Shown here piece by piece: positions 1 to 5,994 of a stretch of 5,998 bases of DNA; within the stretch, counting starts at the first letter, position 1; every line of letters begins with the position of its first letter. The stretch is from the NCBI GenBank assembly GCA_009885185.1, contig VFLF01000702.1, positions 1 through 5,998 on the forward strand, in the 5' to 3' direction. The notes beneath the pieces were generated by a model. It was not told the origin of the DNA. It saw nothing but the letters and a program-made list of their open reading frames with translations, and searched no databases. Source of the DNA: Nitrosomonadales bacterium. GTDB taxonomy: Bacteria > Pseudomonadota > Gammaproteobacteria > Burkholderiales > SG8-41. A program made the translations under genes and the position numbers.

Positions 1-2
1 AC

Positions 3-37
3 AAAAATATACAATTAAACCAATAGGTTACATATAT
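3..37 (-). terminator. Possible weak intrinsic terminator after the carboxyltransferase gene
   Basis: Read on the minus strand, an AT-rich imperfect hairpin has an outer ATATA/TATAT pair (37-33 with 11-7) and an inner AACC/GGTT pair closing a TATT loop, with unpaired bases between. It is followed directly by five T residues. The position, 30-64 bases after the TAA stop, suits the end of the run. The stem has only four G-C pairs at most and several mismatches, so this is a weak candidate. The rest of 1-66 shows no gene. Confidence 0.22.
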
Positions 38-66
38 ATCACGATCACGCAACGCTCATGATCCGT

Positions 67-1626
67 TTACGGCCTGACACCCGCACGTGCCTTCACGCCC
101 AACCCCATGCGCAAACGCTCTTCCATTGCGCCCACGATCCGACACAGGTAACGCCGCGTCTCGCGCGGATCAATTACATCTTCCACGGCGAATGCTTCGG
201 CCATCCTGAACGGCGACGCCAACGAGCGTATTTCGTCTTCGAGCTCGGCCTGCCTTAGAGCGGGATCCGGCGCGCTGGCGATCTCGCGCCGGTACGCGAC
301 CGTCACGCCACCCTCGACCGGCAGCGAGCCGATTTCCGCCGAGGGCCACGCGATTTTGAAATCAAGCCCGAGGCTGTCACGCGCGGCGAATCCCGCGAAT
401 CCATAACATTTGCGTATTACCACGCTGATCATCGGCACAGTCGCTTGCATACGCGCGTGCAAGCTGCGCATGCCTTCACGCAATGTCGCGCCTTCTTCGG
501 CTTCGGGGCCGATCATGAACCCCGGCAGGTCCACGAAAAATATCAGCGGAATATGAAACGTGTCGCACAGATCAATAAAGTGCGTCTGTTTTCGTGCGGC
601 CTTGGCGTCGAGTGCACCGCCATTGACCATCGGATTGTTGGCAATGATGCCGACCGGCCGCCCATTCATGCGTGCCAGTGAGGTAATCAATGCACGGCCA
701 AACAGCGGTTGTATCTCAAACACGGAATCCCGATCAACGATCATCCCGACCAGTTTACGCATGTCATACGGCGCGCGCCGGTTACGCGGCAGCAAGGTGA
801 GCAAGGCTTCTTCCGTGCGGTCCGCGGGATCGTCACAAGTCGTAACCGGCGGAAGCTGCCAAACATTTTGCGGCATATAGCTCAGGAACCGCTTTACCAT
901 GGCAATGCAGTCTTCTTCGCTAGCGGCTACGTTGTCGATCGTGCCCGCGATGCTGGCGGCGACCTTCGCACCGCCCAGTTCTTCCTTGCCGATTTTTATG
1001 CCGAGTGCGCGCTCCACCATCGGCGGTCCGGACGCAAATACCTGGCTTTTCCCCTGCACCATGACCGAGAAATGCGACAGGATCGCCCGCCCTGCTGGTC
1101 CGCCAGCCGTTGTCCCCATGACGGCACTCACCACGGGCACTCGCCCCAACAAATCGACATAATGCGGCGAGAGCCTTGCGCCAGGGAAAACCGCATGCCC
1201 GCGTTGCCGGGTCGAGCCCACGCTTCCGCCCGCGCCATGGCAAAAATTGACCAGCGGTATGCAATATTCGTAAGCAAGATCACCGGAAAAGCCGCCCTGC
1301 CCCCCCTTCGATCGCGCGCCCCAGTTGACGCCGCCGCGCACCGAGAAATCCTCGCCGCCCACGGCTACCGGACGCCCATCTAATTTCGCCAGTCCCATCA
1401 CATACGGCGCCGGAACTACTTTGCTCACCTTGCCATCCGAATAGGTAGCCGTACCGGAAAGCCCGCCGATTTCCTGAAACGAACCGGCATCGACCAGCTT
1501 ATCGATGCGTTCGCGTATGGTGAGCCAGCCTTGTTCACGATAGTTGCGTACCGCCTCGGCTCCACCGTGCTCCAGCGCCCACTGGCGGCGCTGCGCGATT
1601 TCATCTGCCTCGGGCTTCCAGGTCAT
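67..1626 (-). CDS. Acyl-CoA carboxyltransferase subunit (PccB/MmdA-like), biotin-dependent carboxylase or decarboxylase family
   Basis: The 519-residue protein has both crotonase-fold halves of the carboxyltransferase family. The N-terminal half includes LTIRERIDKLVDAGSF (35-50), GRPVAVGGEDFSVRGG (84-99) and MGTTAGGPAG (170-179). The C-terminal half includes NGRPVGIIANNP (321-332), DLCDTFHIPLIFFVDLPGF (352-370) and DFKIAWPSAEIGSLPVEGG (422-440). It should move CO2 between carboxybiotin and an acyl-CoA, as in propionyl- or methylcrotonyl-CoA carboxylase or the alpha subunit of methylmalonyl-CoA decarboxylase. The usual N-half oxyanion motif DSGGARIQEG is replaced by CHGAGGSVGSTRQRG from residue 129, and the biotin-site GGAYDVM is replaced by GFAGFAARD, so it belongs to a divergent subfamily. 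No biotin carboxylase or carrier gene lies in the window. The ATG at 1626 has a good GAGGA (1635-1631) 4 nt upstream and overlaps the preceding stop as ATGA. It appears to be the last gene of the run. Substrate and direction are undetermined. Confidence 0.9.
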   Translation of the reverse strand: MTWKPEADEIAQRRQWALEHGGAEAVRNYREQGWLTIRERIDKLVDAGSFQEIGGLSGTATYSDGKVSKVVPAPYVMGLAKLDGRPVAVGGEDFSVRGGVNWGARSKGGQGGFSGDLAYEYCIPLVNFCHGAGGSVGSTRQRGHAVFPGARLSPHYVDLLGRVPVVSAVMGTTAGGPAGRAILSHFSVMVQGKSQVFASGPPMVERALGIKIGKEELGGAKVAASIAGTIDNVAASEEDCIAMVKRFLSYMPQNVWQLPPVTTCDDPADRTEEALLTLLPRNRRAPYDMRKLVGMIVDRDSVFEIQPLFGRALITSLARMNGRPVGIIANNPMVNGGALDAKAARKQTHFIDLCDTFHIPLIFFVDLPGFMIGPEAEEGATLREGMRSLHARMQATVPMISVVIRKCYGFAGFAARDSLGLDFKIAWPSAEIGSLPVEGGVTVAYRREIASAPDPALRQAELEDEIRSLASPFRMAEAFAVEDVIDPRETRRYLCRIVGAMEERLRMGLGVKARAGVRP

Positions 1627-2864
1627 GGCTTCCTCTGTTTTGACGTTTCTGAAGCACTGCCACTTACGATACCCGCGCGTTCAAGCATCATGAACGCCTC
1701 ATGTGTCATCCCCAGAACGTCGCTCAGGATGCGCTCTGTGTCGCGCCCTATTCTGCCGCCGCTGCGGCGAATTCTGCCTGGCGTTCCGGAAAGCAATGGC
1801 ACCGGCGCAGCCAAGGTTACGCTACCCAGTTCATCATCCGGCACCTCCGCGAGCATGCCGCGTGCGGCATAGTGCGGATCCTTGAAAATATCCGCCATGG
1901 TAAAGATGCGTGTCGCGGGAACACTTGCCGCCAGCAGTATCTGTTCGATCTCCTGTGCGTCCAGCGTCTGCGTCCATTGCTCAATTATGGAATCCAGTGC
2001 ATCCATATTGACACCACGCTTCACGGCAGTTGCAAAGCGTGCATCGAGGACCAGTTCAGGCTGATTCATGACGCGCGCCATACGCCTGAAAACCGCATCG
2101 GCAATCGCCGTGATATGTACTTGCTGGCCGTCCTTTGTGAAATAGAGATTGTTCGGGGCGCTATTTGGAAGTCTGGATCCCGCACGCTTTGCGACAATAC
2201 CGAGCTTTTCATAAGCCGGCACATGGGACTCCAGAAAACTGAACGCGCACTCGTTAAGCGCCGCATCAATGCATTGACCCACGCCTGTTACACGTCGCGC
2301 GTGCAGCGCCATGACCGCACCAAACGCTGCATACAGGCCGGTAATATAGTCCGTCAAAGCCACTGCCACTCGCGCCGGTGGACGATCGGGATCGCCAATG
2401 AGATGCCTTAATCCGCTCACCGCCTCGCTAATGACCCCGTAACCCGCACGGCCGCTGTAAGGCCCTGTCTGGCCGAATCCGCTGATGCGCACCATGATGA
2501 GTCCGGCATTCAGGGCGCGCAAATCCTGGTACCCAAGCCCCCATTTTTCTAGCGTTCCGGGCTTGAAATTCTCAACCACGATGTCGCACTTGGCGGCAAG
2601 TTTGCGCACGATATCCCGGCCCTGCTCTTGCCTCAGATCAATAGATGCCAATGATTTGTTACGCAATAGCGTGGCGGCGTACAACGATTTACCCTTATAA
2701 CGCTGTCCCAGTGAACGCAGCGTGTCGCCTTCCGGCGGTTCAATTTTGATGACGTCCGCACCGAAATCCGCCAGAAGTCGCGCGCAAAAAGGGCCTGAAA
2801 TGGTTGAGCCCAATTCCAGGACCTTGCAACCGCTCAGCGGTCCCTTATCGGTGATTGCGGCCAT
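1623..2864 (-). CDS. CaiB/BaiF class III (formyl-CoA-type) CoA-transferase
   Basis: This 413-residue cytosolic enzyme is of usual family length and transfers CoA from a donor thioester to a free carboxylate. The N-terminal Rossmann-like region reads LSGCKVLELGSTISGPFCAR (10-29), then LLADFGADVIKIEPPEGD. VENFKPG (97-103) and RISGFGQTGPY (126-136) are class III signatures. The catalytic aspartate, which forms the acyl-anhydride intermediate in formyl-CoA transferase, is Asp172 in VALTDYITGLYAAFGA. The swapped C-terminal portion holds the conserved DPHYAARGM. The ATG at 2864 is preferred because family homology starts there and it overlaps the binding-protein stop as TGATG, consistent with reinitiation; its own ribosome-binding site is weak (GGA, 3 nt away). 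A longer GTG start at 2906 would add 14 residues inside the upstream gene. The stop overlaps the carboxyltransferase start by 4 nt. Likely role: activation of the acid captured by the Bug protein. Donor and acceptor are unknown. Confidence 0.93.
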   Translation of the reverse strand: MAAITDKGPLSGCKVLELGSTISGPFCARLLADFGADVIKIEPPEGDTLRSLGQRYKGKSLYAATLLRNKSLASIDLRQEQGRDIVRKLAAKCDIVVENFKPGTLEKWGLGYQDLRALNAGLIMVRISGFGQTGPYSGRAGYGVISEAVSGLRHLIGDPDRPPARVAVALTDYITGLYAAFGAVMALHARRVTGVGQCIDAALNECAFSFLESHVPAYEKLGIVAKRAGSRLPNSAPNNLYFTKDGQQVHITAIADAVFRRMARVMNQPELVLDARFATAVKRGVNMDALDSIIEQWTQTLDAQEIEQILLAASVPATRIFTMADIFKDPHYAARGMLAEVPDDELGSVTLAAPVPLLSGTPGRIRRSGGRIGRDTERILSDVLGMTHEAFMMLERAGIVSGSASETSKQRKP

Positions 2865-3829
2865 CAATCCGGAGTAATGCCGCTTGCACGAATGACCTTC
2901 GCCCACTTGTCCATGTCGGCCTTGATGTACGCAGCGAATTCCTGCGGCGTATTGCCGATGATCATTGCGCCATCTCCCGTAATGCGTGCAGTCACCTCCG
3001 GCATCTTCAGAATGCGCACCACTTCGGTGTGGAGCTGATTGACGATCACTCCCGATACTTTGCCGGGCGCTATCAATCCGAACCAGGAACCTGCCGAGTA
3101 TCCGGGTAATCCCGCCTCGCTCATCGTCGGCAGTTCCGGCAGCACGGTTGCGCGCCGTTCGCTGGTGATGGCTATGGCGCGCAGTTTGCCGGCCTTCACC
3201 TGGGGCGCCACGACCAGCGGATTGCCGAACATGAGCTGCACCTGCCCGCTGATGAGATCCGTTGCCGCAGGGCCGCTACCCTTGTACGGCACATGTACCA
3301 TTTCCATCCCGGTCATCGACTGCATCAGCTCGGCCGCAAGCCTGAGCGACGAACTCGTACCGCTCGACGCATAAATCAGCTGGCGTGGCCGTGATTTTCC
3401 AAGGGCGATCAATTCCTTGAGTGTTTTGGCTGGCACCGAAGGATGCACCACCAGCACCAGAGGAATTTCAGCCACCAGCGTGATCGGCGCAAAATCCCGC
3501 AGCGAATCAAATGGCAGCTTCTTGAACAACGAGGGATTGACCGCAAAGGTATTGGTGCCCATGAACAGCGTGTATCCGTCGGGCGGCGATTTCGCAACAA
3601 TGTCGGCGCCTATGACCTGTCCGCCCCCGGGACGGTTGTCTATGATCACAGGTTGTCCCCACTTTTCCGTAAGTTTCTGTCCGATAATGCGCCCCAGAAT
3701 GTCGGTCGGCCCCGCAGGCGCGACCGCCACCACCATCCGTATGGGACGGGACGGATAATCCTGAGCGTGTACTGCGGCTGCCGCCGCCAGCATTACGGCA
3801 AGAAATCCCACATTTAACATCGAAGACAA
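2864..3829 (-). CDS. Bug/TctC-family periplasmic solute-binding protein of the tripartite tricarboxylate type
   Basis: The 321-residue product has a hydrophobic signal segment (about residues 5-20) ending VHA/QDYPSRPIR, with cleavage expected after Ala22. The mature protein shows the Bug fingerprints in order: YPSRPIRMVV (25-34), APAGPTDILGR with Asp43 in the ligand loop, NRPGGG, PPDGYTLFMGTN, ASSGTSSSLRLAAEL, HVPYKGSGPAATDL, GKLRAIAITSERR and LPTMSEAGLPGY. Family members bind small carboxylates in the periplasm through backbone and water contacts; the ligand here cannot be read. No TctA or TctB membrane subunit is nearby, which is usual for Bug genes in Burkholderiales. The start is uncertain: TTG at 3829 is 10 nt from a GAGGAG element, while ATG at 3820 would give 318 residues but lies 19 nt away. 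With either start the signal peptide lacks a Lys or Arg in its n-region, which is unusual. The stop overlaps the CoA-transferase start by one base. Confidence 0.93.
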   Translation of the reverse strand: MSSMLNVGFLAVMLAAAAAVHAQDYPSRPIRMVVAVAPAGPTDILGRIIGQKLTEKWGQPVIIDNRPGGGQVIGADIVAKSPPDGYTLFMGTNTFAVNPSLFKKLPFDSLRDFAPITLVAEIPLVLVVHPSVPAKTLKELIALGKSRPRQLIYASSGTSSSLRLAAELMQSMTGMEMVHVPYKGSGPAATDLISGQVQLMFGNPLVVAPQVKAGKLRAIAITSERRATVLPELPTMSEAGLPGYSAGSWFGLIAPGKVSGVIVNQLHTEVVRILKMPEVTARITGDGAMIIGNTPQEFAAYIKADMDKWAKVIRASGITPD

Positions 3830-3839
3830 TTTTCTCTAG

Positions 3840-3845
3840 CTCCTC
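3840..3845 (-). promoter_or_regulatory. Ribosome-binding site deciding the TTG start of the Bug gene
   Basis: The minus strand reads GAGGAG, followed by ten bases and then TTG at 3829. The first in-frame ATG, at 3820, is 19 nt away, too far for this element; a weaker AGAGAA (3837-3832) could serve it instead. An in-frame TAG at 3838-3836 rules out any longer start. The element sits in the 31-nt gap after the MaoC gene. Confidence 0.5.
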
Positions 3846-3860
3846 TCACGCTGATGCACA

Positions 3861-4328
3861 CTATTCGGGCGCCGATCGACGCCGGTACATGAGCGTCGTT
3901 TCCATCTCCTGCACCGATGCGCCGTGCTGATTTATCAGTTTTCTCCGGAATTTGATCACGCCGCGATCCAGCTTGCTCGTCGGCTTTTTTTCGATCACGG
4001 TAGAAATCATATGTATGGTGTCACCGTGCTTAACCGGTGCGAGCAAGCGCCATTGATCCACCTGCAACAGCGCTAGCAAGGTACCATCGTTAATCCCGCT
4101 CGCATACTGCAGTCCGCCCGCGATCGCATACACCAGCGGCCCATGTGCGATGGGTTCCCCAAAAGAAGTGGTCTTGCAGTATTCCCAGTTGGCGTGAATT
4201 TCGTTGAAGTCGCCCGACAGGCATGCGAAATTGACAATGTCAGTTGCAGTCACTGTGCGCGCCGGTGTCTTAAATTCCCGTCCGATTTCGAAATCTTCAT
4301 AGAAAAGGCCTCGCCTCGTGCTGTCCAT
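3861..4328 (-). CDS. MaoC-like hotdog-fold (R)-specific enoyl-CoA hydratase
   Basis: This 155-residue single-hotdog protein carries the hydratase-2 signature FACLSGDFNEIHAN (residues 34-47). Asp40 and His45 are the expected catalytic pair, and the substrate-loop motif IAHG follows at 60-63. The N-terminal YEDFEIGREF is typical of MaoC proteins that act on CoA thioesters. The expected reaction is reversible hydration of a trans-2-enoyl-CoA to a 3-hydroxyacyl-CoA in the cytoplasm. One small departure is Glu43, where Pro is usual in SGDxNPIH. The ATG at 4328 is chosen because a near-perfect AGGAGG (4338-4333) precedes it and family homology starts at once. The longer reading from a GTG at 4442 would lie inside the thiolase gene and add an unrelated basic, Cys-rich extension. 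It sits 10 nt after the thiolase-like gene, so its product is a plausible substrate for that enzyme. The two resemble the hydratase plus aldolase pair ChsH1/ChsH2-Ltp2 of steroid breakdown. The actual substrate is unknown. Confidence 0.92.
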   Translation of the reverse strand: MDSTRRGLFYEDFEIGREFKTPARTVTATDIVNFACLSGDFNEIHANWEYCKTTSFGEPIAHGPLVYAIAGGLQYASGINDGTLLALLQVDQWRLLAPVKHGDTIHMISTVIEKKPTSKLDRGVIKFRRKLINQHGASVQEMETTLMYRRRSAPE

Positions 4329-4332
4329 ATTT

Positions 4333-4338
4333 CCTCCT
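4333..4338 (-). promoter_or_regulatory. Strong Shine-Dalgarno sequence for the MaoC gene
   Basis: A full AGGAGG on the minus strand lies 4 nt before the ATG at 4328 and directly after the TAG stop of the thiolase-like gene. It is the strongest ribosome-binding site in the run and fixes the MaoC start, against the much longer GTG-initiated reading from 4442. Confidence 0.75.
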
Positions 4339-5514
4339 CTACCTCGGCTGATCGGCGAGAATGACCGTACAATTCGACGACAGCACGCCCCCCTCGTTAT
4401 GCACAAGTGCCGCATGCGCGCCGTGAACCTGCCGTTCTCCACATTGCCCTCTTAGTTGCGCGACGGCTTCAATAATTCCGAGCATCCCGCCTGTTGCACC
4501 CGCATGAGCATGAGACAACATTCCGCCGTGCGTATTGACTGGTAAGCGTCCGCCAATGCCGGTGTGCCCGTCCGCGTAGCAGGCACCTCCTTCACCGACA
4601 CCACAAAAACCCAGTTCTTCAAGTTCCAGTATCGGCACTATCGAAAAACAATCGTAAAGTTGCGCAAGATTCATGTCTCCCGGACCAAGGCCCGCCATAC
4701 GATAGGCGTCCTGACCGGACTCCATCACTCCAAAACGAACCAATGTTTCTGCACATATGATGTGCTCATGTGTGTGACGCTCGCCGACACCCAGCAAATA
4801 GACTGGCTGCTTTACTATGGTTCGCGCGCGATCTGCCGCAGTCACGATAAATGCGCCTGCCGCATCAGAGATCAAACAGCAGTCCAGCAAATTCAAAGGG
4901 GAAGCAATTGGCTTTGATGCGATCACGTCCTCGACGGTGATCGGCGTCTTCATGTGTGAATTAGGGTGAAGCGAAGCGTACCGGCGAGTAACCACCGGAA
5001 CCTGCGCGAGTTGCTCTCTAGTAATACCGTATTCGTGCATATATCGTTGCGTAATCATCGCGTAGCAGCCTGGAATTGAGTTTCCATACGGATACTCGAA
5101 GTATGGGTGACCCACTGCCGATGCCAAGGATGAAACCGCGTTGTCACGTGACATGCCTGTAGCCCGGTTTTCCCCGGTGCATACGAGGACGCAGGTCGCC
5201 TGCCCCGCCACAATGGCCGCTGCCGCATGCCCCAATAAGATTGCAGGGGTTGCTCCACCGGCTACCAGAGAACTACAGTAACGCGGCTTGATCCCGAGAT
5301 ATTCACAAAGCACCGTTCCCATCATGAAAAACGGTTCGGTTAACGAATAGGCGGTCAGTAAACCATCAATATCGGATAGCGCTAGACCAGCGTCATCGAG
5401 AGCGCGTTTACATGCCTGTGCTGTGAGTCCAAGACCCGAGAGATGCGGTATCTTGCCAATATCAGATTCACCAATACCAACGATTGCAGTGCGGTTTCGT
5501 AATGTGTGTTGCAC
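4339..5514 (-). CDS. Thiolase-fold protein of the SCP-x/Ltp type without catalytic cysteines; probable aldolase or C-C lyase
   Basis: This 391-residue protein has the SCP2/lipid-transfer thiolase fold, starting RNRTAIVGIGESDIGK and ending in the C-terminal lobe with NTHGGMLSHAHAGATGG (residues 327-343). The first thiolase nucleophile (Cys in NxxCxSG) aligns with Gly87 in the segment LVAGGATPAILLG. The second (Cys in CxGGG) aligns with His372 in HNEGG. The NEAF motif is replaced by YDCF (Tyr287-Phe290), and His337 aligns with the GHP histidine. Ordinary thiolysis is therefore unlikely. Relatives with these losses, such as Ltp2 with a DUF35 partner, catalyse retro-aldol cleavage of 3-hydroxyacyl-CoA; others, such as PhlC, act in acyl transfer. 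The start is GTG at 5514. The stop codon of the upstream DUF35 gene supplies an AGG six bases before it, and the next in-frame Met is residue 64, inside the fold. The TAG stop abuts the ribosome-binding site of the MaoC gene. Family is firm, reaction inferred. Confidence 0.9.
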   Translation of the reverse strand: MQHTLRNRTAIVGIGESDIGKIPHLSGLGLTAQACKRALDDAGLALSDIDGLLTAYSLTEPFFMMGTVLCEYLGIKPRYCSSLVAGGATPAILLGHAAAAIVAGQATCVLVCTGENRATGMSRDNAVSSLASAVGHPYFEYPYGNSIPGCYAMITQRYMHEYGITREQLAQVPVVTRRYASLHPNSHMKTPITVEDVIASKPIASPLNLLDCCLISDAAGAFIVTAADRARTIVKQPVYLLGVGERHTHEHIICAETLVRFGVMESGQDAYRMAGLGPGDMNLAQLYDCFSIVPILELEELGFCGVGEGGACYADGHTGIGGRLPVNTHGGMLSHAHAGATGGMLGIIEAVAQLRGQCGERQVHGAHAALVHNEGGVLSSNCTVILADQPR

Positions 5515-5521
5515 AGCCAGC

Positions 5522-5941
5522 CTATCGTTCTGTCGAAATCGATGTGATGCGCTTGAATTGCGGCACTTTCCAACCGTTATCGCGCTCCTCGAAACACAGA
5601 CTTACTTTGTCGCCGATGGCTGTTTCGAGTGCACTTTCACCGATGATATTCGCCATGACGCGCGGCCCCTCGGCAAGATTGACCAGTGCGACGACGTACT
5701 GCCCGCGTCCAGCGAACTCCGGTGCAGGAGCTCGATGTATGACGGTAAAACTGTATACGGTACCCGCACCATTACTTTCAATCCACGAGGTTTTTTCCGA
5801 CCAACAGAACGGGCAGAGATAACGCGGCGGAAAGAAGGGGCGTGCGCAAGCATCGCACTGCTTTATCAAAAGGCGGCCATCGCGGGCAGCCTCCCAGAAT
5901 TCTCTGGAATCGGCGTTTAATGCTGGCGTAGGCAGGCTCAT
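5522..5941 (-). CDS. Zn-ribbon/OB-fold protein (DUF35), acyl-CoA-binding partner of the adjacent thiolase-like enzyme
   Basis: This 139-residue protein has the classic DUF35 layout. An N-terminal helix (about residues 10-25) leads into a rubredoxin-like zinc ribbon with Cys29-x2-Cys32 and Cys43-x2-Cys46. An OB-fold follows from about residue 55 to the end, with the family signatures GAGTVYSFTVIHR and LVNLAEGPRV. All four zinc ligands are present and the length is normal for the family. Family knowledge: such proteins form obligate complexes with SCP-x-type thiolase-like proteins and help hold the acyl-CoA, as ChsH2-DUF35 does with Ltp2 and PhlB with PhlC. It is the first gene of the run, and its TAG stop lies 7 nt before the thiolase-like start, which supports a complex of the two. 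The ATG at 5941 follows an in-frame TAA at 5956-5954, so no longer start is likely; no strong Shine-Dalgarno sequence precedes it. The family call is firm and the partner is inferred from adjacency. Confidence 0.93.
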   Translation of the reverse strand: MSLPTPALNADSREFWEAARDGRLLIKQCDACARPFFPPRYLCPFCWSEKTSWIESNGAGTVYSFTVIHRAPAPEFAGRGQYVVALVNLAEGPRVMANIIGESALETAIGDKVSLCFEERDNGWKVPQFKRITSISTER

Positions 5942-5949
5942 GAAATCAA

Positions 5950-5994
5950 TGAATTAACCGCATTAGTCACATAGACGAGGTGAACTTAACCACA
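5950..5994. promoter_or_regulatory. Upstream region with an imperfect direct repeat, possible operator
   Basis: On the plus strand TGAATTAACCGCA (5950-5962) and TGAACTTAACCACA (5981-5994) match except for one inserted base and one substitution. Their TTAACC cores are 32 bp apart, about three helical turns. They lie within 55 bases upstream of the first gene of the run, where a promoter or operator would be expected. The outer copy also contains a short inverted repeat, AGTTC facing GAACT. I could not assign a convincing -10/-35 pair. The sequence ends at 5998, so the upstream gene is not visible, and the repeat could be chance in an AT-richer spacer. Confidence 0.3.

Noticed and set aside
43..63. 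Inverted repeat GATCA...TGATC after the carboxyltransferase stop
   Set aside because: The arms are only 5 bp with an 11-base loop and no T-run follows on the minus strand, so it is not a credible terminator or operator alone.
709..1383. Plus-strand open frame of 224 codons opposite the carboxyltransferase gene
   Set aside because: It lies wholly antisense to a gene with strong family motifs, has no recognisable domain, and its composition (Arg, His and Cys rich) is typical of a shadow frame in GC-rich coding DNA.
1701..2411. Plus-strand open frame of 236 codons opposite the CoA-transferase gene
   Set aside because: It is fully antisense to a convincing CaiB/BaiF gene and is rich in Cys, His and Arg with no motif or plausible ribosome-binding site.
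2865..2906. Longer CoA-transferase reading from a GTG at 2906
   Set aside because: It would overlap the binding-protein gene by 43 bases and add 14 residues outside the family N-terminus; the TGATG junction at 2864 is a better fit.
4329..4442. N-terminal extension of the MaoC protein from a GTG at 4442
   Set aside because: The extra 38 residues lie inside the thiolase-like gene, resemble no MaoC N-terminus, and the ATG at 4328 has a perfect AGGAGG just upstream.
5423..5920. Plus-strand open frame of 165 codons opposite the DUF35 gene
   Set aside because: It is antisense to a gene whose four zinc-ligand cysteines and OB-fold motifs are intact, and it resembles no family I recognise.
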